A stretch of 25,792 nt of DNA from DATILL01 sp035476575 (lineage in GTDB: Bacteria > Actinomycetota > Actinomycetes > Mycobacteriales > JACQDL01), in assembly GCA_035476575.1 (NCBI GenBank), contig DATILL010000003.1:1-25792 (forward strand). Direction: 5' to 3'. This document shows positions 7,175 through 14,293 of this stretch, in pieces (position 1 is the stretch's first letter; the number at the start of each line of letters is the position of its first letter). Made by a program: the position numbers and the translations under genes. The notes beneath the pieces were generated by a model. That model was not told the DNA's origin. It saw nothing but the letters and a program-made list of their open reading frames with translations, and did not search any database.

Positions 7175-7465
7175 TCATCGTGCCAAGCCCCGGGTCACAT
7201 CGAGCAAGATGTAAACCCCGAACAGCAGCACCATGAACCCCAGGTCAAGACTGAAGTTTCCCAGACGCAACGGAGGGATCACTCTCCGGAGTGCCTTGAG
7301 AGGAGGGTCAGTGGCCGAGTAGACCACTTCCAACCCCACCGCCACCACTCCACTCGGTCGCCAGCTTCTGGCGAACACCATCACCCAGTCAAAGACGAAA
7401 CGGGCAAAGAGCAACAAAAGAAAGATGAGCAGCAGAAAGCTAACCAAACTCCAGAAACCGGCCAC
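7175..7465 (-). CDS. YggT-family membrane protein (SepG-type)
   Basis: This is a 96-residue integral membrane protein. The first hydrophobic helix (about 4-28) is followed by a basic loop with SWRPSG. The conserved YggT element TDPPLKALRRVIPPLRLG leads into a second helix (about 74-92). The start is GTG 7465-7463 after AGGA. The stop of sepF lies only 12 bp upstream, so the two are probably co-translated. In Streptomyces the gene in this position (SepG/YlmG) affects FtsZ ring placement and nucleoid compaction. That role is carried over by synteny, not shown here. Confidence 0.88.
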   Translation of the reverse strand: MAGFWSLVSFLLLIFLLLLFARFVFDWVMVFARSWRPSGVVAVGLEVVYSATDPPLKALRRVIPPLRLGNFSLDLGFMVLLFGVYILLDVTRGLAR

Positions 7466-7477
7466 AAGCGTCCTAGT

Positions 7478-7963
7478 TCAACTCTGGTTGAAGAACCCGC
7501 CCTCAGCGATGCGGGCCTTGTCCTCCGCCGTGACCTCGATGTTCTGCGGGGAGAGCAGGAACACCTTGTTGGTCACGCGCTCGATACTGCCACGCAGACC
7601 GAAGATTAGCCCGGCGGCGAAGTCAACCAGTCTCTTGGCGTCGTTGTCGTCCATCTCGGTCAGGTTCATGATCACCGGCACGCCCTCGCGGAAGTGCTGG
7701 CCGATGGTGCGGGCCTCGTTGTACGTCCGCGGGTGCAGGGTGGTGATCCGGTAGGAGTGCGGGGCCTCGTCGTACCCGGGGTCGTGCAGGGAGGGGGGGG
7801 TGTCCTCCCACGGGCGGACCGGCCGCTGGTCACGGCGTGCGGGCACGATCTCCGGCTCCTCCGGGTAGTCGTCGTACTGGTCGTAGTCACCGACCTCGGT
7901 CCGGCGCTCGTCGTCCTCGACGAGGCCGAGGTAGATTCCCATCTTGCGCATGGCTCCGGCCAT
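7478..7963 (-). CDS. sepF: Cell division protein SepF
   Basis: SepF tethers FtsZ to the membrane; in actinobacteria, which lack FtsA, it is the main anchor. The protein has 161 residues, rather short for an actinobacterial SepF because the linker is compact. The ATG at 7963 has a GGGAGGG site at proper distance; an internal ATG at 7951 (MRKMGIYLGL) would still keep the amphipathic membrane-binding helix. An acidic and Pro-rich linker (about 17-65) precedes the conserved SepF core (about 75-155), which contains RTYNEARTIGQHFREGVPV, NLTEMDDNDAKRLVDFAAG and FLLSPQNIEV. The linker codons include an uninterrupted run of eight C residues (complement of 7793-7800). Its neighbours are the PLP protein upstream and yggT downstream. 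Confidence 0.96.
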   Translation of the reverse strand: MAGAMRKMGIYLGLVEDDERRTEVGDYDQYDDYPEEPEIVPARRDQRPVRPWEDTPPSLHDPGYDEAPHSYRITTLHPRTYNEARTIGQHFREGVPVIMNLTEMDDNDAKRLVDFAAGLIFGLRGSIERVTNKVFLLSPQNIEVTAEDKARIAEGGFFNQS

Positions 7964-8004
7964 CGAGACGCCCTCCCTCGGTCAACTCGATCTCTCCCGG
8001 GACC

Positions 8005-8763
8005 CTACCGGACCAAGCCGCTCCGACCGCCCAACAACGCCGTACCGACACGCACATGTGTCGCGCCGTGCCGGACCGCCGCCTCCAGGTCCCCGCTCAT
8101 CCCGGCGGACAGGACCGTAGCGGCGGGATGGTCGGCGCGCAGCGCGGCGGCCAGCTCAGCCAGCCTGGCGAAGGCAGGCCCCGGATCGGCCCCGAGCGGC
8201 GCGACGGCCATCAACCCGGCCAGGCCGAGGTGCTTGGCAGCCTCCACCCGGTCGGCCAGCGCGGGCACCGCAGCCGGGTCGGCGCCACCGCGGCCGGCGG
8301 CTGGGGCTGAGTCGAGGCTGACCTGGAGCAGCACGTCCAGCGGCCGGTCCCGGTGGGCCGCGGCGCCCCGGTCCAGCGCGGTCACGAGCTCCGGCCGGTC
8401 CACGGAGTGCACAACATCGGCGTAGCGGGCGACGCTGCCGGCCTTGTTGGTCTGCACCTGGCCGACGAAATGCCAGCGGATCGGCAGGCCGGCCAGCTCG
8501 GCGGCCTTGGCCCGGGCCTCGGCGTCCCGGCTCTCGCCGAACTCGGACAGCCCGAGGCCGGCGAGCAGGCGCACGTCAGCGGCCGGGAAGGTCTTGGTCA
8601 CCGTGATCAGGACCACCTCGGCGGGGGTCCGGCCGGCGGCGGCACAGGCGGCGGCGATCCGGTGCCGTACGGCGGCGAGGTTGGCGGCCAGCTCGGCCGA
8701 ACGGCCGGCGCCCGGCCCCGTCCCGCCGTCCATCCCGCCGGTCCCGCCGCCGGTCATGGTCAT
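8005..8763 (-). CDS. YggS/PLPBP-family pyridoxal phosphate homeostasis protein (YlmE position)
   Basis: This fold-III PLP-binding protein of 252 residues is thought to buffer PLP and affect amino-acid balance, with no known catalysis. The ATG at 8763-8761 overlaps the pgeF stop (ATGA); a second ATG lies at 8757. The PLP lysine is K57 in LITVTKTFP. Other family marks are LSEFGESRDAEARAK (usually FGENR), WHFVGQVQTNKA, and the phosphate-binding segment SAGMSGDLEAAV followed by GATHVRVGTALLG. The first 20 residues are Gly-rich and poorly conserved. In Streptomyces the equivalent gene ylmE lies between ylmD and sepF and influences sporulation septation, matching this location. Confidence 0.94.
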   Translation of the reverse strand: MTMTGGGTGGMDGGTGPGAGRSAELAANLAAVRHRIAAACAAAGRTPAEVVLITVTKTFPAADVRLLAGLGLSEFGESRDAEARAKAAELAGLPIRWHFVGQVQTNKAGSVARYADVVHSVDRPELVTALDRGAAAHRDRPLDVLLQVSLDSAPAAGRGGADPAAVPALADRVEAAKHLGLAGLMAVAPLGADPGPAFARLAELAAALRADHPAATVLSAGMSGDLEAAVRHGATHVRVGTALLGGRSGLVR

Positions 8764-9467
8764 GGGGCCAGCCAGGTGATGCCGGCCTGCCGGCCGGTCG
8801 TGCCGTCGCGCCGGAAGCTGTAGAGGTCCGGGTCCTCGACGGTGCACCGTGGATCGTACGCGATGTGGCCCAGACCGGCCGCAGCGAGCTGCCGGGCGAT
8901 GCCGCCGCGCAGGTCCAGCCCGGGGCTGCCCCAGCGGGTCGGGATGGCTGACCCGGGCAGCGCGCGTTCGACCTCGGCCTGCAGGCTGGCCGGCACCTCG
9001 TAGCAGCGGCCGCAGACGGCCGGGCCGAGCAGCGCCTCGGTGCGGGTCGGGTCCGCGCCGAGCAGCCGCATCACAGCCAGCGTGCGCGGGATGATGCCGG
9101 CCGCCGCACCGGCCCGGCCGGCGTGCGCCGCTGCCACCACGCCGGCCCTGCGGTCGGCCAGCAGCACCGGCACGCAGTCCGCCACCAGCACGCAGAGGAC
9201 CACGCCGGGCATGCCGGTGACCAGCGCGTCGGTGGCAGCGACCGGGCCCGGTGGCGGCACTGCCACGGTGTGGACCTTAGCGCCGTGCGCCTGGCTCATC
9301 CACACCAGCTGGTCAGCCGGGACGCCCAGCTCGCGGACCAGCCTGGCCCGGTTCGCGGCGACCGCCGCCGGGTCGTCGCCAGCGTGGTCGGCGAGGTTGA
9401 GCTCGTCGTACGGCGGCCGGCTCACCCCACCACAGCGCGACGTGATGACCCGGCGGACCTTGTACAC
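8760..9467 (-). CDS. pgeF: Laccase-domain protein PgeF (YfiH/YlmD)
   Basis: This multicopper-oxidase-like purine/peptidoglycan enzyme family (PgeF in E. coli edits L-Ser from UDP-MurNAc; other members act on nucleosides) is encoded downstream of ftsZ. I chose GTG 9467-9465, behind GGGAG, giving 235 residues that begin just before the conserved T-S-R-x-G-G-V-S. A TTG at 9518 would add 17 residues lying in a leader hairpin and looks wrong. The metal ligands are H61 in SQAHG, C98 in VADCVPVLLAD and H115 in AAHAGRAG. The family usually has HAGWRG at the last site, so the W-R pair is replaced by R-A here. GPAVCGRCYEV is the second conserved block. The gene overlaps the downstream PLP gene by 4 bp. 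Confidence 0.92.
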   Translation of the reverse strand: MYKVRRVITSRCGGVSRPPYDELNLADHAGDDPAAVAANRARLVRELGVPADQLVWMSQAHGAKVHTVAVPPPGPVAATDALVTGMPGVVLCVLVADCVPVLLADRRAGVVAAAHAGRAGAAAGIIPRTLAVMRLLGADPTRTEALLGPAVCGRCYEVPASLQAEVERALPGSAIPTRWGSPGLDLRGGIARQLAAAGLGHIAYDPRCTVEDPDLYSFRRDGTTGRQAGITWLAP

Positions 9468-9482
9468 CCGGCGCTCCCGAGG

Positions 9483-9536
9483 ATCATCGACCTGTCGTCG
9501 CTCGTTGACCTCCGGCAACGACGATAGCTCGATGAT
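9483..9536 (-). promoter_or_regulatory. Leader hairpin between ftsZ and pgeF
   Basis: ATCATCGA (9483-9490) and TCGATGAT (9529-9536) are exact reverse complements, and an inner pair TCGTTG (9502-9507) with CAACGA (9516-9521) extends the hairpin. It lies in the 99-bp gap after the ftsZ stop. It could limit read-through from ftsZ or stabilise the ftsZ 3' end. There is no T-tract. Confidence 0.45.
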
Positions 9537-9566
9537 TGTCGGGAGTCAGGGGCGACGCTGCTCCGG

Positions 9567-10754
9567 CTACTTCAGGAAGTCTGGGATGTCCAGGTCGTCG
9601 TCGTACTCCGCCCGGCGCGGTGGGCTGGCCGGCTGCGGCTGGCCGGAGTTCCCGCCCGGTCCGCTGGTGCCGCCGGTGCCGCCGCGCCCGCCGCCGAAGG
9701 TGTACCCGGCGGCGGCCGGGCGGGCCGGCGGGGTGATCGGGCCGAGCGGATGGCCCGGGCCGGCCGGCTGCTCGGCCCGGCGCGGCACGTCGCTGCGCTT
9801 CTTCGGCATCCCGCCGTCGAAGCCAGCCGCGATCACCGTCACCCGGACCTCGTCGCCCAAGGCGTCGTCGATGACGGCCCCGAAGATGATGTTCGCGTCC
9901 GCGTGGGCGGCGTCGGCGACCAGCGAGGCCGACTCGTTGATCTCGAACAGGCCCAGGTCCGACCCGCCGGAGATGGACAGCAGGACGCCGTGCGCTCCCT
10001 CCATGCTGGCCTCCAGCAGCGGGCTGGCGATCGCCATCTCGGCGGCGGCGACGGCCCGGTTGTCACCGCGGGCCGAGCCGATGCCCATCAGCGCGCTGCC
10101 GGCGCCGCTCATGACCGACTTGACGTCGGCGAAGTCGAGGTTGATCAGGCCGGGCGTGGTGATCAGGTCGGTGATGCCCTGCACACCGGAGAGCAGCACC
10201 TGGTCGGCCGACTTGAACGCCTCCATCACGCTGACGTTGCGGTCGGAGATCTGCAGCAGCCGGTCGTTCGGGATGACGATGAGGGTGTCGCACTCGTTGC
10301 GCAGCTCCTCGATGCCCTGCTCGGCCTGATGTGCCCGGCGCTTACCCTCGAAGGAGAACGGCCGCGTCACCACGCCGATGGTCAGCGCGCCGAGCTTGCG
10401 GGCCATCGCGGCGACCACCGGGGCACCGCCGGTGCCGGTGCCGCCGCCCTCACCGGCCGTGACGAACACCATGTCCGCGCCCTTGAGAACCTCCTCGATC
10501 TCGTCCTTGTGGTCCTCGGCGGCCTTGCGGCCGACGTCCGGGTTGGCCCCGGCGCCGAGGCCGCGGGTGAGCTCCCGCCCCACGTCGAGCTTGACGTCGG
10601 CGTCGCTCATCAGCAGCGCCTGCGCGTCGGTGTTGATCGCGATGAACTCGACGCCCTTGAGACCGACCTCGATCATCCGGTTTACGGCGTTGACCCCGCC
10701 GCCGCCGATGCCGACGACCTTGATGACCGCAAGGTAGTTGTGCGGGGGTGTCAC
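9567..10754 (-). CDS. ftsZ: Cell division protein FtsZ
   Basis: FtsZ is the tubulin-like GTPase that forms the cytokinetic ring. The GTG at 10754-10752 starts MTPPHNYLAVIKVVG, the N-terminus shared by many actinobacteria. The protein has 395 residues. The nucleotide-binding G-G-G-G-V-N-A is at 17-23, the tubulin signature GGGTGTGG at 103-110, and the T7 loop NLDFAD at 205-210, contributing the catalytic acid. The globular core ends near 314. It is followed by a Gly/Pro-rich linker of about 70 residues and the C-terminal tail DDDLDIPDFLK, the site used by SepF and other partners. All key residues are present. The gene stands apart from ftsQ, with a 306-bp gap holding its own promoter candidates, so it is probably transcribed both from upstream and independently. 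Confidence 0.98.
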   Translation of the reverse strand: MTPPHNYLAVIKVVGIGGGGVNAVNRMIEVGLKGVEFIAINTDAQALLMSDADVKLDVGRELTRGLGAGANPDVGRKAAEDHKDEIEEVLKGADMVFVTAGEGGGTGTGGAPVVAAMARKLGALTIGVVTRPFSFEGKRRAHQAEQGIEELRNECDTLIVIPNDRLLQISDRNVSVMEAFKSADQVLLSGVQGITDLITTPGLINLDFADVKSVMSGAGSALMGIGSARGDNRAVAAAEMAIASPLLEASMEGAHGVLLSISGGSDLGLFEINESASLVADAAHADANIIFGAVIDDALGDEVRVTVIAAGFDGGMPKKRSDVPRRAEQPAGPGHPLGPITPPARPAAAGYTFGGGRGGTGGTSGPGGNSGQPQPASPPRRAEYDDDLDIPDFLK

Positions 10755-10872
10755 GGCTGGCTTCCCTCTCGGCGGGGCGGTTACGTGCGGTGCGGATGCC
10801 GCGGCCGGTGCGGCCCGATCGCGACGGCGACGCTGCCGGCAGGAGGCACACCCTCGAGCTCGACACCCTCAC

Positions 10873-10901
10873 CCTCAGGTAGACCGTTACTATTATGTCA
10901 A
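10873..10901 (-). promoter_or_regulatory. Candidate ftsZ promoter region
   Basis: In the gap ahead of ftsZ there is an AT-rich island unusual for this GC-rich locus. On the minus strand it reads TTGACATAATAGTAACGG. TTGACA (10901-10896) is a perfect -35 hexamer. The best downstream -10 is TACCTG (10881-10876), but at 14 nt the spacing is short. CATAAT overlapping the TTGACA is another possible -10. Actinobacterial ftsZ genes commonly have a similar TTGACATAA block here. The exact start site cannot be set by eye. Confidence 0.5.
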
Positions 10902-10971
10902 CCTGATCACGGCCGGACAGTATGTCCGCGACCTGGGCCGGGCAAGGAGGCGCGCGGCGTGTCGCCCAAGC

Positions 10972-11059
10972 TGTGGTCACCACTCGGCGTAGTGGTCACC
11001 TCTCGTTGGTCCTAGGCCCCGTGTGGTCACCTCCCGGCATAGTGGTGACCTCTTGTTGT
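10972..11059. repeat. Two 38-bp repeats with four GTGGTsACC boxes between ftsQ and ftsZ
   Basis: Copies at 10972-11009 and 11022-11059 match at 32 of 38 positions and are offset by exactly 50 bp. Each contains two near-palindromic boxes, starting at 10973, 10992, 11023 and 11042: GTGGTCACC three times and GTGGTGACC once. The first extends to GTGGTCACCAC, whose arms GTGGT and ACCAC are exact complements. Box spacing is 19, 31 and 19 bp. The array begins directly after the ftsQ stop codon and lies about 70-160 bp upstream of the TTGACA element. It could be an operator array, or in RNA one strand could fold (GGTCACC with GGTGACC in the distal copy). Confidence 0.8.
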
Positions 11060-11060
11060 A

Positions 11061-11762
11061 TCAGCGGAGGACGATCACCGAGGGCGTGCTCACGTCGTAC
11101 GTCGAGCCGGGCCGGGACAACAGGGGAGCCAGCACCCGGGCCTTGGTGTCGGACTCTCCCGGCCCGCCCCAGACCACCGTCCGGCCGTCGCGCAGGCCGA
11201 GGGTCACCGAGTCCGGCGTCGGCGCCTCCACCACCTGTACCAACCTCCGTAACGGCGTCGGCAGCGCCGCGATCACGGTTAACGCCGCCCGGCTGGCCGG
11301 GTCGGTGGCCACCGGCCGGGCCACCACCAGCCGGGGCAGCCACGCCGGCGCGACCGGCACCCGCTGGAACAGCACGCCCTCGACGTCGACCAGCCACAGC
11401 CCCGAGCCGCGGGGCACCACCGCGACAGGGGTCCGCTCCACCACGTCGATACGCACCGTGGACGGCCAGGACCGGCTCACCCGGACGAGCTGGATGCCCG
11501 GCACCTGCCCGACCCGCCGGGAGATCGTGCCCACGTCTAACCGGGCCAGCGGCTCCCCCACCGGCACCGCGGCCGCGTCCCGCACCTCCCGCGCCGACAC
11601 CGCGGACGAGCCGTACACCTCCACCGAGCGGACGCCGAGCAGGCCGGTGAAGCCCACCACGTAGACCACGGCCCCGACTAACAGCACTCCAGCCACCGCC
11701 ACCGCGGCCAGCGTCCGCACCGGCGCGCTCCTCCGCCCCGGCTCCGCGCCCGGCGGGCTCAC
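11061..11762 (-). CDS. ftsQ: Cell division protein FtsQ
   Basis: This bitopic divisome protein joins cytoplasmic and periplasmic division factors. It has 233 residues. The GTG at 11762-11760 overlaps the murC stop as GTGA. A short basic cytoplasmic tail (1-16) is followed by one membrane helix (about 17-40). The POTRA domain (about 42-110) has LLGVRSVEVYGSSAVSAREV and PLARLDVGTISRRVGQVPGI, and the FtsQ beta-domain has VVERTPVAVVPRGSGLWLVD and the family's G-V-L-F. The sequence is typical for actinobacterial FtsQ, with a short N-terminal tail. It is the last gene of the coupled mur/fts block before the regulatory gap. Confidence 0.95.
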   Translation of the reverse strand: MSPPGAEPGRRSAPVRTLAAVAVAGVLLVGAVVYVVGFTGLLGVRSVEVYGSSAVSAREVRDAAAVPVGEPLARLDVGTISRRVGQVPGIQLVRVSRSWPSTVRIDVVERTPVAVVPRGSGLWLVDVEGVLFQRVPVAPAWLPRLVVARPVATDPASRAALTVIAALPTPLRRLVQVVEAPTPDSVTLGLRDGRTVVWGGPGESDTKARVLAPLLSRPGSTYDVSTPSVIVLR

Positions 11763-13174
11763 CCGCCCGGCCGGTCCGCGAGCAGGGCCAGCACCTCCGG
11801 ACCGATCATGGTCACGTCGCCCGCCCCCATGGTGACCACCAGGTCACCCGGCCGGGCCCGGCCGGCCAGCTCCGCCGCCACCGCCGACCACTCCGGCTCG
11901 AACCGCACCCGCCCGGCCGGCAGCGGCACCCCGGCGGCCACGGTGGCGCCGGTGACCCCCGGGACCGGGTCCTCCCGGGCGCCGTACACCTCCAGCACCA
12001 CGACCTCGTCGGCCAGCCCGAGCGCCTGCCCGAACTCGGCCGCGAACGCTGCGGTCCGGCTGTACAGGTGCGGCTGGAAGGCCACCACGAGCCGCCCCGT
12101 CCCGGCCACCACCCGGGCCGCGGTGAGCTGCGCGGCGATCTCCGTCGGATGGTGCGCGTAGTCGTCGTAGACCCGCACCCCGCCGGCCTGCCCACGCAGC
12201 TCGAACCGCCGACGCACCCCCCGAAAGCCCGCCAGCCCGGCCACGACCCGCTCGACCGGCAGCCCGAGCTCGACCCCCGCCAGCAGCGCCGCGGCCGAGT
12301 TGAGCGCCATATGCCGGCCGGTCACGGCGATCTGGACGGCGTCCAGCGGCACGCCGTCCAGCACTGCCGTGTACGTCGTCGCCGCCGGACCCACCTCGAC
12401 GCCGGCCAGCCGCAGGTCCGCGCCGGCCGCCTCGCCGTACGTCCGCACCCGGCAGGTCGCGTGCCCGGCCAGCCCCGCGGCGCCCGGGTCGTCCGCGCAC
12501 AGCACCAGCAGGCCGTCCGGCGGGACCCGGGTGACAAACCGCCGGAAGATCTCGGTCACCGCCTCGGCGGTGCCGTGCTGGTCCAGGTGGTCGGCCTCGA
12601 CGTTGGTCACGATCGCGGCGTACGGCGAGAGCAGCAGGAACGACCCGTCGGACTCGTCCGCCTCGGCCACGAACAGCGGACCGGTGCCGTGGTGCGCGTT
12701 CGAGCCGGGCTCGTCCAGGTCACCGCCGATCGCGTACGACGGGTCCACCCCGGCGGCCCGGGCGGCGACGGCCAGCATCGACGTGGTGGTGGACTTGCCA
12801 TGCGTGCCGGCCACCGCCACCCCCCGCCGGCCGGCCATCACCGCTGCCAGCGCGGCGGCCCGGGGCAGCACTGTCGCGCCGCGCCGCCGGGCCGCCACCA
12901 GCTCGGGGTTGTCCGGCCGGACCGCGGTCGAGACCACGACGGTGTCGGCGGACCCGACGTTGCCCGCGGCGTGCCCGATGTGGACGGTCGCACCGAGGGC
13001 GCGCAGCGCGGCGACGGTGCCCGACTCCCTGGCGTCACTGCCGGAGACCAGCACGCCACGGGCCAGCAGGATCCGGGCGATGCCGCTCATGCCAACCCCG
13101 CCGATGCCGACGAGGTGCACCCGGCCGAGCGCCGCGGCGTCGGTGGGGAGCGGGACGCCCGCGAGGTCGAGCAT
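11759..13174 (-). CDS. murC: UDP-N-acetylmuramate--L-alanine ligase
   Basis: MurC adds the first residue, L-Ala, to UDP-MurNAc using ATP in the cytoplasm. It has 471 residues. The ATG at 13174 has a strong AGGAGG site 8 nt upstream. Domain 1 opens with a Rossmann-like LVGIGGVGMSGIA (21-33). The ATP P-loop is GTHGKSTTT (123-131). The central domain holds EADESDGSFL and VTNVEADHLDQHG, and the C-terminal domain contains DDYAHHPTEI, all diagnostic of MurC over the other Mur ligases. The gene lies 12 bp after murG and overlaps ftsQ by 4 bp. Confidence 0.97.
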   Translation of the reverse strand: MLDLAGVPLPTDAAALGRVHLVGIGGVGMSGIARILLARGVLVSGSDARESGTVAALRALGATVHIGHAAGNVGSADTVVVSTAVRPDNPELVAARRRGATVLPRAAALAAVMAGRRGVAVAGTHGKSTTTSMLAVAARAAGVDPSYAIGGDLDEPGSNAHHGTGPLFVAEADESDGSFLLLSPYAAIVTNVEADHLDQHGTAEAVTEIFRRFVTRVPPDGLLVLCADDPGAAGLAGHATCRVRTYGEAAGADLRLAGVEVGPAATTYTAVLDGVPLDAVQIAVTGRHMALNSAAALLAGVELGLPVERVVAGLAGFRGVRRRFELRGQAGGVRVYDDYAHHPTEIAAQLTAARVVAGTGRLVVAFQPHLYSRTAAFAAEFGQALGLADEVVVLEVYGAREDPVPGVTGATVAAGVPLPAGRVRFEPEWSAVAAELAGRARPGDLVVTMGAGDVTMIGPEVLALLADRPGG

Positions 13175-13186
13175 GCTCCGGGCCTC

Positions 13187-14293
13187 CTATCCGGGCCGGC
13201 TGCCGGCCGCGTCCAGGACCAGCTTGGCCAGCGCCATGTCCGCGTCCCGGTGACCGTACGCCGCCGCCACCGTGGCCATCGCGGCGAGCCGGGCCGGGTC
13301 GGCCAGCAGCGGGACGACGTGGGCGGCGACCCACTCCGCGGTCAGGTCCTTGTCGTCGATGAGCAGCCCACCGCCGGCATCGGCCACCGGCTGGGCGTTC
13401 AGCCGCTGCTCGCCGTTGCCGTGCGGCAGCGGGACGTACACCGCCGGCAGCCCGACGGCGGCCAGCTCGGCGACCGTGTTGGCTCCCGACCGGCACAGCG
13501 CGAGGTCGGCGGCGGCGTAGCCGAGCTCCATCCGGTCCAGGTAGGGCAGCACGACGTACGGCGGCCCGCCCGGCCGCTCCTGGATCGCCACGGTGTTCTT
13601 CTTGCCGATCACGTGCAGCACCTGGACGCCGGCCTCGGCCAGCGGGGCGGCGCAGGCGGCGGCGGCGTTGTTCAGCGTCCGGGCGCCCTGCGAGCCGCCG
13701 GTCACCAGCAGGGTCGGCCGGTCCGGGTCGAGCCCGAGGTGCGCCCTGGCCCCCGGCCGGGCCTGCTCCCGGTCCAGCCCGGTGATCGCCGGCCGCAGCG
13801 GCAGGCCGACCAGCTCGGCGCCCGGCAGCGGGGTACCCGGCGTCGTCACCGCGACCACCGCGGCGAACCGGGCGCCGATCCGGTTGGCCAGCCCCGGCAC
13901 CGGGTTGGCCTCATGCACCACGATCGGGATCTTGCGGCGGCGGGCGGCCAGGTAGGCCGGCAGCGAGACGTAGCCGCCGAACCCGACGACCGCGTCCGCG
14001 CCGAGCCGGTCCAGCAGGTCGGCGGTGCGGCCGACGGCGGCCCGCAGCCGCAGCGGGAGCCGGACCAGGTCGGCGGACGGCCGGCGCGGCAGCGGCACAG
14101 CCGGGATCAGCTCCAGGTCGTACCCGCGGGCCGGGATCACCGAGGTCTCCAGGCCGCGCTCGGTGCCCAGCGCGGTGATCCGCACGGAAGGGTCCAGCCG
14201 GCGCAGCGCGTCCGCGGTCGCGAGGGCCGGCGAGATGTGGCCGGCGGTCCCACCCCCGGCGATCACGATGTGCGACTGGTCGGTGCGCGTCAT
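13187..14293 (-). CDS. murG: UDP-GlcNAc:MurNAc-pentapeptide-PP-undecaprenol GlcNAc transferase
   Basis: MurG converts lipid I to lipid II on the inner face of the membrane. The ATG at 14293-14291 overlaps the ftsW stop (ATGA), giving 368 residues; the open frame extends upstream but only as a shadow of ftsW. The N-terminal glycine-rich loop is GGGTAGHI (13-20), followed by ALGTERGLE. VVGFGGYVSLP and VHEANPVPGLANR form the second conserved block. The UDP-GlcNAc site shows VTGGSQGAR, then LCRSGANTVAELAAVGLPAVYVPLPHG. The gene ends in TAG. All expected motifs are present. Confidence 0.96.
   Translation of the reverse strand: MTRTDQSHIVIAGGGTAGHISPALATADALRRLDPSVRITALGTERGLETSVIPARGYDLELIPAVPLPRRPSADLVRLPLRLRAAVGRTADLLDRLGADAVVGFGGYVSLPAYLAARRRKIPIVVHEANPVPGLANRIGARFAAVVAVTTPGTPLPGAELVGLPLRPAITGLDREQARPGARAHLGLDPDRPTLLVTGGSQGARTLNNAAAACAAPLAEAGVQVLHVIGKKNTVAIQERPGGPPYVVLPYLDRMELGYAAADLALCRSGANTVAELAAVGLPAVYVPLPHGNGEQRLNAQPVADAGGGLLIDDKDLTAEWVAAHVVPLLADPARLAAMATVAAAYGHRDADMALAKLVLDAAGSRPG

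Noticed and set aside
9468..9518. TTG start for pgeF at 9518
   Set aside because: The extra 17 residues are not family-like and fall inside a strong inverted repeat; GTG at 9467 has a better ribosome-binding site.
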